Assembly: GCA_003499955.1 (NCBI GenBank)
Contig: DNRP01000081.1
Span: 1 to 7,647 of the forward strand
DNA: 7,647 nucleotides
Origin: Cyanobacteria bacterium UBA9971
Lineage (GTDB): Bacteria; Cyanobacteriota; Vampirovibrionia; Gastranaerophilales; UBA9971
Reading direction: 5' to 3'
The first letter of the stretch is position 1; every line of letters begins with the position of its first letter. Below the pieces are notes generated by a model. That model was given only the letters and a program-made list of their open reading frames with translations. It was not told the DNA's origin and searched no databases. Position numbers and translations under genes: made by a program. Shown piece by piece: positions 1-5,274 of the stretch.

Positions 1-50
1 AATCCTTCGACGAAGTTGTTTCTTTCGAGATTTATGGTGGATAAAATAAT

Positions 51-482
51 TTATGATTGAATTTTATCAAGTATAATTGCAATTATAATGTGTTTTAGGC
101 ATAAATTATAATTTTTCTTTTTAAAATATAAACAACCTAAGGAAAAATGATCTTTACTATTATTTTCTATATTAATTGCCTGCTTGTATGAAAGACTAGC
201 TTCATCTAAACAGCCCCAGTCCCAATACATAGAACCTAAACCTCTGTGAAATTTTGATTCATGTGGATTAAGTTCTATTGATTTTTTAATATTTACGATA
301 GCTTCTTCTTTGTTCCTTTTATAAAATAGACTATTAGCTTTCAGTGCGTACGCCCATTCATAATTTGGGTCAAATTCAATTGCATTATTAAAGCACTCTA
401 TGGCTAAATCATAATTTCCTGCTTTATCATATTCTTTTCCTTTAGAAACAAAATATTCAGCATTTTTGTTTTCTTCAGTCAT
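51..482 (-). CDS. Small TPR-repeat protein (143 aa)
   Basis: The protein is almost entirely tetratricopeptide repeats. Four 34-residue units can be laid out at about residues 8-41, 42-75, 76-109 and 109-142. The first three carry the usual G/A-8, aromatic-11, A-20, F/I/Y-24, A/S-27 pattern, and the first two also have P-32 (FDP and LNP). The fourth is degenerate. There is no signal peptide, membrane segment or catalytic domain, so it is most likely a cytoplasmic protein-interaction adaptor with an unknown partner. The ATG is preceded by AAGG nine bases upstream, a modest ribosome site. The gene lies 45 bp downstream of cutA on the same strand with no clear terminator between them, so co-transcription is plausible. 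It could be a fragment of a longer TPR family, but both ends look natural. The fold is confident and the function unknown. Confidence 0.85.
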   Translation of the reverse strand: MTEENKNAEYFVSKGKEYDKAGNYDLAIECFNNAIEFDPNYEWAYALKANSLFYKRNKEEAIVNIKKSIELNPHESKFHRGLGSMYWDWGCLDEASLSYKQAINIENNSKDHFSLGCLYFKKKNYNLCLKHIIIAIILDKIQS

Positions 483-527
483 ATAAAAAACCTTGTTTAA
501 ATTCGATATTTATATAAATAATCGGTA

Positions 528-842
528 CTACAGAGTATTTTCTTTAACCCAATTCAAATACCCTTCAAGTCCTGCCTCTATAGGAAGCATTATGACTTCC
601 GGCAGCTCGTAAGAATGATTTTCCACGATAAAATTTTTGACTTCCTCAAACAAACTTCGCTGTGTTTTTATAAAAAGCATACATTCGCTGTCTTCACAAA
701 CTTCGCCCTTCCACATATACACCGAAGTTACACCGGAAATTATGTTTGTACAGGCGGCAAGCTTGTTTTTTATCAAGCCATGAGCAATCTTTTTAGCTTC
801 TTCTATATTGGGAGTGGTTGAAACTACTACACAATAAGACAT
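528..842 (-). CDS. cutA: CutA divalent-cation tolerance protein (CutA1 family, 104 aa)
   Basis: This is a small soluble trimeric protein of the CutA family, linked genetically to copper and other divalent-cation tolerance; its biochemical role is unsettled. The whole family pattern is present. A first beta strand (VVVSTTPN) is followed by an alpha helix ending in KLAACTNI (residues 27-34), then S-V-Y-M-W-K-G (40-46), an E..L.IKT strand (53-60), HSYELPEVI (76-84), LPI (86-88) and YLNW near the C terminus. Length is normal. The start at 842 is preferred because AAAGGAG lies five bases before that ATG. An in-frame ATG at 863 would begin inside the T-run of an upstream terminator and has no ribosome site. 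The intrinsic terminator at 862-889 separates it from the preceding HEAT-like gene, so expression needs read-through or a promoter not seen here. The TPR gene follows 45 bp downstream. Confidence 0.95.
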   Translation of the reverse strand: MSYCVVVSTTPNIEEAKKIAHGLIKNKLAACTNIISGVTSVYMWKGEVCEDSECMLFIKTQRSLFEEVKNFIVENHSYELPEVIMLPIEAGLEGYLNWVKENTL

Positions 843-861
843 GTTTTCTCCTTTTTTATAC

Positions 862-889
862 AAAAAGCCGGTTATTACACCGACTTTTT
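862..889 (-). terminator. Intrinsic terminator between the HEAT-like gene and cutA
   Basis: Read on the minus strand, GTCGGT pairs with ACCGGC (one G-T wobble) around a six-base loop, and flanking A5 and T5 tracts lengthen the stem. The T-run follows the 3' arm directly. It lies 24 bp after the HEAT-like stop codon. It also ends only about 20 bases before the cutA start codon, so it may act as an attenuator for cutA rather than a simple gene end. The A/T flanks make it potentially bidirectional. Confidence 0.75.
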
Positions 890-913
890 AAACTTTATAA
901 ACTTGCTGATAAA

Positions 914-1366
914 TTAACCAGCAACTAATCTTTCTGTAATTTCTTCGTTATAAACAGCAACAGGAATTTGTGTTCCAACGATTTCGTTAATGATATATTC
1001 AGCCATCCACACAAAATCAGGGGTTTTTGACGCTGTATTTTTCAGGATTTCTACTGTTGAACCGCCCATTCTGATGATAGCCATTGCAGCAAGCCCTCTT
1101 GCAGCGCCTTTAACTGTCATTAAAGAATTTATAAGATAAGGTACGGTTTTTATACCTAAACTAACGATATTGTTTTCAATTTCTGCTCTTAATGCCGCAT
1201 CACAGTTTTCAGCAGCTTTTAAGAGATAACCGATATATTTTGATAAAGAAAATTCTGTATTATTTTCATCAACAAACTCAAGAGTACCGATTATATTAGA
1301 AATTTTGGAAGCAATTTCTTTTGTTTCTTGTGTAATTATTATATTTTTTTGATTAAAAACTTGCAT
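914..1366 (-). CDS. Hypothetical protein with HEAT-like helical repeat (150 aa)
   Basis: I do not recognise a named family. The protein is predicted mostly alpha-helical. Residues about 60-130 look like two HEAT-type helix pairs: a V-P-Y-L-I-N-S-L helix, then A-A-R-G-L-A-A-M-A-I-I-R-M-G, then V-E-I-L-K-N. That is the usual grammar of HEAT or PBS-lyase-type repeats (proline in helix A, small residues and a charged turn in helix B). The N-terminal 35 residues are polar and rich in Ile, Thr and Asn. No signal peptide, transmembrane helix or catalytic motif is visible. The ATG at 1366 has only a weak GATGAG-type ribosome site, but no better in-frame start exists. The gene ends in its own terminator at 862-889 and has a possible promoter at 1386-1413, so it is probably monocistronic. 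A scaffold or interaction role is a guess from the fold. Confidence 0.75.
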   Translation of the reverse strand: MQVFNQKNIIITQETKEIASKISNIIGTLEFVDENNTEFSLSKYIGYLLKAAENCDAALRAEIENNIVSLGIKTVPYLINSLMTVKGAARGLAAMAIIRMGGSTVEILKNTASKTPDFVWMAEYIINEIVGTQIPVAVYNEEITERLVAG

Positions 1367-1385
1367 TACTCATCTTTCTAAAATA

Positions 1386-1413
1386 AATGTACTTTTTACA
1401 CTTTTATTTTCAA
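1386..1413 (-). promoter_or_regulatory. Possible sigma-70 promoter of the HEAT-like gene
   Basis: On the minus strand TTGAAA (1408-1413) is separated by 16 bp from TACATT (1386-1391), about 20 bases before the start codon. Both boxes are imperfect and the region is AT-rich, so chance matches are easy. Confidence 0.3.
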
Positions 1414-1464
1414 CATGAATATTCTACCCAGAAAAAATTGAAAAATTAAAAATCCTTACATAAT

Positions 1465-1482
1465 CTTTATATGAATATAAAG
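1465..1482. repeat. 18-bp perfect AT-rich palindrome
   Basis: CTTTATAT and ATATAAAG face each other around a GA spacer. It lies between the HEAT-like gene and the dispersed repeat. It has no T-tract of terminator type on either strand. It could be a protein-binding site or a chance product of AT-rich sequence. Confidence 0.45.
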
Positions 1483-1510
1483 TTTATGAAGTTAAAAAAT
1501 TGTTAGGGGG

Positions 1511-1532
1511 TTATAAAGATTTTATAAAGATT
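1511..1532. repeat. Perfect 11-bp tandem duplication
   Basis: TTATAAAGATT occurs twice back to back, immediately before the left end of the dispersed repeat at 1537. A matching copy is not found at the right end of that element, so it is not a target-site duplication. Replication slippage is the simplest origin. Confidence 0.7.
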
Positions 1533-1536
1533 GTCG

Positions 1537-1676
1537 TTGTCATTCTGAGGACTTTAGTCCGAAGAATCTGTCCCTTTATGAATTAAATCTTTTAATTGTT
1601 TATGGGTCAGATCTTCCCCCTTCTTTTTTGATATTCAATCAAAAAAGTGGGTTCCCTGCTTTGCTTAAGATGACAA
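1537..1676. repeat. MITE-like dispersed intergenic repeat downstream of gatB
   Basis: This 140-bp non-coding block has nested inverted repeats. The outermost TTGTCAT (1537-1543) faces ATGACAA (1670-1676), and the arms continue imperfectly (TCTGAG against CTTAAG). Inside are GGAC-TTTA-GTCC (1549-1560) and GAAGAATCTG (1561-1570) facing CAGATCTTC (1608-1616). A 10-bp perfect hairpin CTTTTTTGAT/ATCAAAAAAG lies at 1623-1647. The opening 'GTCATTCTGAGGAC' with 'GAAGAATCTG' resembles a class of short mobile-looking intergenic repeats seen in many unrelated bacterial genomes. It carries no transposase. It ends 16 bp after the gatB stop codon, so it forms the gatB 3' untranslated region and its hairpins may protect or end that transcript. 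Confidence 0.65.
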
Positions 1677-1692
1677 AAAGAAACAATATATT

Positions 1693-3153
1693 TTATCCGT
1701 CCAGTTCTTCTTTAAGAAGTTTGTTTACAGCTTCAGGATTTGCGCGTCCTTTGGTTTCCTTCATTATTTGCCCTACAAAAAATCCAAATAACTGCGGTTT
1801 GCCTGATTTGTATTTTTCAACTTCTCCCTGATTTGCCTCAAGGATTTTCTTTATAGTCTCTTTAAGTGCGCCCTCATCAGAAATCAGACTCATTCCTTGC
1901 TCTTCCACCATTTTTTTAGCAGAGCCGCCTTTTTCTAAGAGAGGAATTATTAATTTTTTCGCAATATTATTTGAAATAATTCCTTTATCAATCAAAGCAA
2001 TCATTTCCGCAAGGGACTCGGGAGTTAATTCAGTTTTATCAATCGTTGTTTTGTTTTCGTTAAGATAAGCCGTAATATCACCCATAAGCCAATTAACAGC
2101 AGATTTAACATTTGCTTTAAGGTCAATTACTTTATCAAGAAAAAACGCCATTTCCATTGAATTTACAAGGACATTCGCATCATAATCGGACAAACCTAAC
2201 TCGTAAATATATCTTACGCGTTTTTGCGCAGGAAGTTCCGTCATCGTTTCCCTGATTCGATGCACCCAATCAGCATCTATTTCCATGGGAACCAAATCAG
2301 GTTCAGGGAAATATCTGTAATCATGCGCTTCTTCCTTGCTTCGCATAGAAATTGTAATTCCCTCATCTTCTTTCCAGAGACGAGTTTCCTGAACAACTTT
2401 TCCGCCGGACTCAATAAGCTCAACTTGTCTTTCAACTTCATATTCAAGAGCTCTTTGTAAAGCTTTAAAGCTGTTCATGTTTTTAATTTCTGCTTTTACA
2501 CCCAATTCTTTTTGTCCGACAGGTCTGATGCTGACATTCGCATCACATCTCAAACTGCCTTCTTCGAGGTTTCCATCGCAAACACCGAGATACCTCACGA
2601 TATTTCTTAATTCTTCCACATAATTTCTGGCTTCTTCAGGAGAATTAATATCCGGTTCACTGACTATTTCAAGAAGAGGAACGCCTGTTCTGTTATAATC
2701 CACAAGGCTATAAGTAGAGCCTGCAAGCCCTGCTGCTCCTGCATGAACTAATTTTCCCGCATCTTCTTCAAGATGAGCCCTGTTAATTCTGATTACTCTG
2801 CCGTTTATTTCGATATAACCGTTTTTACAAACCGGCATATCAAATTGAGAAACCTGATAATTTTTAGGTAAATCAGGATAAAAATATTGTTTCCTGTCGA
2901 ATTTTGAATGGCGGGCTATTTCGCAATTAAGAGCAAGTCCTGTTAAAATAGCATATTCAAGTACTTTTTTATTTAAAACGGGTAAAACTCCGGGGTAACC
3001 CATACAAACAGGACAAACCTGCGAATTATGCTCATTTCCAAATTCAGTTGCGCTGTCGCAAAAGATTTTCGACTTTGTTTTCAACTGCGCGTGAACTTCT
3101 AATCCTATAACTGTTTCGTATTTATCTTTTATTTCTTGTGTTATTGCCGTCAT
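1693..3153 (-). CDS. gatB: Asp-tRNA(Asn)/Glu-tRNA(Gln) amidotransferase subunit B
   Basis: GatB is the kinase and tRNA-binding subunit of GatCAB, which converts misacylated Glu-tRNA(Gln) (and Asp-tRNA(Asn)) to the amide form using ammonia from GatA. The 486-residue length is normal. The N-terminal cradle domain shows YETVIGLEVHAQLKTKSKIFC (12-32), a zinc-type cysteine set (C32 and C47-P-V-C50) and MGYPGVLPVLN. HLEEDAGK (127-134), D-Y-N-R-T-G-V-P-L-L-E-I (152-163) and H-D-Y-R-Y-F-P-E-P-D (277-286) complete the conserved core. The helical tail from about 330, ending in LFGFFVGQIMKETKGRANP (455-473), is the tRNA-binding YqeY-like region. The start has AGGA ten bases upstream, and a perfect -10 box lies at 3194-3199. 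gatA and gatC are not adjacent, so the complex is encoded at separate loci. The gene sits between dispersed repeats on both sides. Confidence 0.98.
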   Translation of the reverse strand: MTAITQEIKDKYETVIGLEVHAQLKTKSKIFCDSATEFGNEHNSQVCPVCMGYPGVLPVLNKKVLEYAILTGLALNCEIARHSKFDRKQYFYPDLPKNYQVSQFDMPVCKNGYIEINGRVIRINRAHLEEDAGKLVHAGAAGLAGSTYSLVDYNRTGVPLLEIVSEPDINSPEEARNYVEELRNIVRYLGVCDGNLEEGSLRCDANVSIRPVGQKELGVKAEIKNMNSFKALQRALEYEVERQVELIESGGKVVQETRLWKEDEGITISMRSKEEAHDYRYFPEPDLVPMEIDADWVHRIRETMTELPAQKRVRYIYELGLSDYDANVLVNSMEMAFFLDKVIDLKANVKSAVNWLMGDITAYLNENKTTIDKTELTPESLAEMIALIDKGIISNNIAKKLIIPLLEKGGSAKKMVEEQGMSLISDEGALKETIKKILEANQGEVEKYKSGKPQLFGFFVGQIMKETKGRANPEAVNKLLKEELDG

Positions 3154-3193
3154 AATAAATTTTTCCTGCTTTTTTTATTTATATCATTTTCAT

Positions 3194-3199
3194 ATTATA
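3194..3199 (-). promoter_or_regulatory. -10 box of the gatB promoter
   Basis: On the minus strand a perfect TATAAT lies about 40 bases before the gatB ATG, predicting a leader of roughly 33 nt. The hexamer at 17-bp spacing (TTTATT) is a poor -35 box, so this rests on the -10 sequence and position alone. Confidence 0.5.
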
Positions 3200-3287
3200 G
3201 GCAAAGCTTAGTCAGAAATAAAGCAGGCTTATACCAATTTAAAAAAGTAAACGATAAATGAAAAAATCTTTAATATAAAAAATAAAA

Positions 3288-3325
3288 GGGCGAGCGAGTC
3301 ACCGAAGGTGACGAAAAGCGAGCCC
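3288..3325. repeat. GC-rich hairpin repeat (GCGAG-containing)
   Basis: In otherwise AT-rich DNA, outer arms GGGC (3288-3291) and GCCC (3322-3325) enclose a perfect GTCACC-GAA-GGTGAC hairpin (3298-3312). GAGCGAG and AAGCGAG occur as direct copies on either side of the hairpin. No coding potential is evident. The sharp change in base composition suggests an inserted dispersed repeat. It may end transcripts poorly, since no T-run follows on the plus strand. Confidence 0.6.
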
Positions 3326-3338
3326 AAAAACAATCTTC

Positions 3339-3364
3339 ACCCCCTTCCCTCGAGGGAAGGGGGT
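3339..3364. repeat. Perfect 26-bp palindrome centred on CTCGAG
   Basis: Every base from 3339 to 3364 pairs with its partner around the centre at 3351/3352, giving arms of A, C5, TT, CCC, TC and their complement. A G-rich tail (GTAGGGGGATGGGTG) follows. This C5TTCCC type of palindrome looks like a dispersed intergenic repeat. It lies 13 bp after the hairpin at 3288-3325, so the two may form one composite element upstream of gatB. Confidence 0.7.
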
Positions 3365-3444
3365 AGGGGGATGGGTGTTAAATAAATGATTTATCGAAAA
3401 CTTTTTGAAATAGCATGGATGTTACCGGTGTAGTAATTTTACAC

Positions 3445-3476
3445 AAAAAGAAAAGCTACCGAATGAACTGGTAGCT
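3445..3476 (-). terminator. Intrinsic terminator downstream of deoB
   Basis: On the minus strand AGCTACC pairs with GGTAGCT (7 bp, nine-base loop), followed at once by TTTTCTTTTT. It is the first terminator after deoB, 120 bp beyond its stop codon. It would end deoB transcripts and any small RNA starting near 3510. Confidence 0.8.
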
Positions 3477-3508
3477 GGTAAATATTTTGGGAGGAGATTT
3501 GGGGGGTT
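3445..3508 (-). ncRNA. Candidate small RNA with anti-Shine-Dalgarno patches
   Basis: On the minus strand a TATATAAG sequence (3513-3520) could be a -10 box. It is followed by ACAACCCCCC, AAATCTCCTCCC, an AU-rich linker and a strong intrinsic terminator. The predicted product is about 60 nt. The two C-rich patches (3501-3506 and 3490-3497) are complementary to ribosome-binding sites such as GGAGG and lie outside the terminator stem, as in several known regulatory RNAs with a CUCCU core. No convincing -35 box and no ORF were found. The alternative is that this is simply the 3' untranslated region of deoB. Confidence 0.35.
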
Positions 3509-3595
3509 GTTACTTATATAATTCTTGTGATAAAAAAAAATTGCCTATTTTGACTATAAAGATTTACAAAACGTTACACATATATAACAATTATT

Positions 3596-4816
3596 TTAAT
3601 TAATTAAAGAACTTCCTATGCCGTCATAAGATACTTTAAGCCATTCAGAAATTGTTTTGGCAATATCGGCAAAAGTTGTTCTTAGCCCTAAATCACGTCC
3701 TTTGAGTTCGGGGTTATAGACCAGAACAGGGATCATTTCTCTTGTATGGTCAGTCCCCGGAACTGTCGGATCACAGCCATGATCAGCTGTAATTATCAGC
3801 AAATCATCTTTTGTTATTAGCGGCAGAATTTTTTCTAAATAACGGTCGATTTCTTCAATAGCTTTACCGTAGCCTACAGCATCGTTTCTATGTCCGAAAA
3901 GCATGTCAGTATCGACAACATTAGTAAAAATCAAAGATATTTCAGGATTTTTAATATCTTTATATGTAATTAAATGATCTTCACCTTCAAGTTTATTTTC
4001 AAGAGCTTTTATTGTTAATTCAAGACCTTCTTTGTTGGTTCCTGTATGAATTGCTTGAGTTACGCCTGATTTTACAAAAATATCTTCTATTTTTCCTATA
4101 CCTACAACACTTCCGCCCGCGTCAACAATATTATTCAAAACAGTCGATTTTTTCGGGGGAACAGAATAATCTCTTCTTCCTGCTGAAATTCTTTTGTAAT
4201 TTCCGCTGCAACCAGTGAAAGGTCTGGCTATAACTCTGCAAACATTATGCTCGCTTGAATGTGAATCAAGCATTTCTCTGGCTATTTCGCACCACTTATG
4301 CAAAGTTTCAAGAGGAATCACATCAACATGGCATGCTACCTGAAAAACGCTGTCAGCACTTGTGTAAACAATCGGAAATCCTGTTTTAACATGTTCATCT
4401 CCGAGATTATCAAGAATAGCTGTTCCCGAAGCGGGAATATTGCCAAGGACTCCGCCGCAGTTAGTTTTTTGAATAAATTCATCGATTAAAAACTGCGGAA
4501 ATCCTTTTGGATAAGTTCTGAAAGGCTCTTCAAGAATTAATCCCGCTATTTCCCAGTGTCCTGTTGTGGTATCTTTTCCTTCAGAGACTTCGAGCATTTT
4601 CCCAAAACCGGCGATAGGAGCATTGTTAGGCTTAACACCTTCAATATTGTCAATATTTCCCAGCCCCAGTTTTTCAAAATTCGGCAATTTTAAACCATTA
4701 TTAAACTTGGCGACATTCACGAGCGTATTACATTCCATCAAATCTCCGTATTTTGGAGCATCAGGCATAGCGCCGATTCCCATGCTGTCAACCACAATCA
4801 CTACAGCTCTTTTCAT
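3596..4816 (-). CDS. deoB: Phosphopentomutase
   Basis: DeoB interconverts ribose (or deoxyribose) 1-phosphate and 5-phosphate, linking nucleoside salvage to central carbon metabolism. It is a cytoplasmic, two-metal enzyme of the alkaline-phosphatase superfamily. At 406 residues it has the family length. Visible motifs are VVDSMGIGAMPDA with metal-ligand D10, GKDTTTGHWE (80-89) holding the nucleophilic Thr, and YTSADSVFQ (151-159) for substrate. VVDTDMLFGHRND (300-312) carries D304 and H309, TADHG (343-347) carries D345 and H346, and GTDHTRE (354-360) carries H357. All expected metal ligands are intact. The ATG has AGGAG seven bases upstream. No deoD, deoC or pyrimidine phosphorylase gene is adjacent, so this is not a classical deo operon. 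It appears monocistronic, with a terminator at 3445-3476 and a divergent sugar kinase on the other side. Confidence 0.98.
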   Translation of the reverse strand: MKRAVVIVVDSMGIGAMPDAPKYGDLMECNTLVNVAKFNNGLKLPNFEKLGLGNIDNIEGVKPNNAPIAGFGKMLEVSEGKDTTTGHWEIAGLILEEPFRTYPKGFPQFLIDEFIQKTNCGGVLGNIPASGTAILDNLGDEHVKTGFPIVYTSADSVFQVACHVDVIPLETLHKWCEIAREMLDSHSSEHNVCRVIARPFTGCSGNYKRISAGRRDYSVPPKKSTVLNNIVDAGGSVVGIGKIEDIFVKSGVTQAIHTGTNKEGLELTIKALENKLEGEDHLITYKDIKNPEISLIFTNVVDTDMLFGHRNDAVGYGKAIEEIDRYLEKILPLITKDDLLIITADHGCDPTVPGTDHTREMIPVLVYNPELKGRDLGLRTTFADIAKTISEWLKVSYDGIGSSLIN

Positions 4817-4843
4817 TCTCGAACTCCTATTTTTCTCTTTTTC

Positions 4844-4870
4844 AATATAAGAATAATATCAGAATTTCAA
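4844..4870 (-). promoter_or_regulatory. Possible deoB promoter
   Basis: On the minus strand TTGAAA (4865-4870) and TATATT (4844-4849) are 15 bp apart, about 30 bases before the deoB start. The spacing is short and the region almost pure A/T, so the exact boxes are uncertain. Confidence 0.3.
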
Positions 4871-4885
4871 GTAAACTAATATATT

Positions 4886-4919
4886 TTTAAAAAATATTGA
4901 AATTAAAATATTTTTTAAA
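4886..4919. repeat. 13-bp perfect AT-only inverted repeat
   Basis: TTTAAAAAATATT (4886-4898) faces its exact complement at 4907-4919 around an eight-base spacer. It lies just upstream of the possible deoB promoter. It may be an operator or DNA-bending site. It has no G/C and is therefore a weak RNA hairpin. Confidence 0.5.
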
Positions 4920-4988
4920 TCCAAAATCCCTTTACCACAAAGACTTCTCTAGTTTTCAAAAAACATTTTTAAAAAATCATAAAATATA

Positions 4989-5020
4989 GTGTTGACAACA
5001 CACTTTATTTAGTTTTAAAT
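4989..5020 (+). promoter_or_regulatory. Promoter with a 13-bp dyad operator over the -35 box
   Basis: A perfect TTGACA (4992-4997) is followed after 17 bp by TTAAAT (5015-5020). The -35 box lies inside a perfect dyad, GTGTTG-A-CAACAC (4989-5001). A second, imperfect inverted repeat, CACTT/AAGTG with ATTTA-type inner arms, spans 5001-5028 across the -10 box. Such placement is typical of repressor sites. The predicted start is near 5027, with no coding region before the terminator at 5174. Confidence 0.55.
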
Positions 5021-5030
5021 AATAAGTGTC

Positions 5031-5066
5031 AAGGGAACAATAAATATTCAAGGAACAATAAATATT
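5031..5066 (+). repeat. Tandem 17/18-bp direct repeat
   Basis: AAGGGAACAATAAATATT (5031-5048) and AAGGAACAATAAATATT (5050-5066) differ only by one G and are one base apart. They fall at the predicted 5' end of the transcript from the promoter at 4992. Each copy has an AAGG(G)AAC core resembling a ribosome site, but no start codon follows. Confidence 0.75.
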
Positions 5067-5173
5067 TAAATCCCGAGGCAAAATAAAAAATTACAAAGTT
5101 CCGTTTCATATAATCCCCTATATACTAGAACTCAAAGCGGAAGAAGAGAACATAAGAAAGCAGAGATGAATTT

Positions 5174-5198
5174 ACCACCTATCAGGTGGTTTTTTTTT
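5174..5198 (+). terminator. Strong intrinsic terminator upstream of the sugar kinase gene
   Basis: ACCACCT (5174-5180) pairs perfectly with AGGTGGT (5184-5190) around a three-base loop and is followed by an uninterrupted T-run to 5198. On the minus strand no T-run follows, so it works on plus-strand RNA. No plus-strand gene precedes it, hence the inferred non-coding transcript. Confidence 0.9.
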
Positions 5199-5274
5199 GT
5201 TCATTCTTTTTTCAAATAAAAAAACTTTGTGATAAACTGTTTCAATAAGTTTATAGTTTTTAGGAGTCGGGCAA

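Larger units (their letters stand above)
5027..5198 (+). ncRNA. Candidate ~170-nt non-coding RNA, or leader of the sugar kinase gene
   Basis: A promoter at 4992-5020 and a strong terminator at 5174-5198 bracket a stretch without a credible ORF. The body can fold: TTCCGTTT (5099-5106) pairs with AAA-G-CGGAA (5134-5142, one bulge). Inside it ATATA (5108-5112) pairs with TATAT (5119-5123), leaving an ATCCCC loop. A UCCCC-type loop is common in RNAs that bind ribosome sites. The 5' part contains the tandem repeat at 5031-5066. I do not recognise a known family such as 6S, SRP RNA or a standard riboswitch. Because no convincing promoter lies between the terminator and the kinase start at 5275, it could also be an attenuated leader. 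No clear anti-terminator pairing was found, which mildly favours an independent RNA. Confidence 0.45.

Noticed and set aside
40..68. GATAAAAT/ATTTTATC inverted repeat at the end of the TPR gene as a terminator
   Set aside because: The eight-base stem is nearly all A/T, overlaps the coding end and is not followed by a T-run on the minus strand.
843..863. Longer cutA start at an ATG ending at 863
   Set aside because: It lies in the T-run of the terminator and lacks a ribosome site. The ATG at 842 has AAAGGAG and matches the family N terminus.
1628..1831. 67-codon open frame on the plus strand
   Set aside because: It begins inside the dispersed repeat and continues antisense to the gatB 3' end. 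The frame is a by-product of both.
3288..3364. Palindromes as a CRISPR array remnant
   Set aside because: The two palindromes differ in sequence, there are no regularly spaced identical repeats, and no cas gene is present.
3415..3474. 19-codon plus-strand frame running into the terminator stem
   Set aside because: No ribosome site, and its last codons and stop are in the minus-strand terminator hairpin.
4566..4850. 94-codon open frame on the plus strand
   Set aside because: It lies antisense to deoB almost throughout, lacks a ribosome site and shows no protein-like motif; it is a shadow of deoB codon use.
5109..5114. Perfect TATAAT as a second promoter for the sugar kinase
   Set aside because: No -35 box at 16-18 bp and no extended -10. 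The bases are part of the predicted hairpin, and the strong terminator lies downstream.
5166..5219. 17-codon frame starting at ATG after GAAAGCAGAG
   Set aside because: It reads through the terminator stem and T-run, giving a poly-Phe stretch; it is unlikely to be translated.
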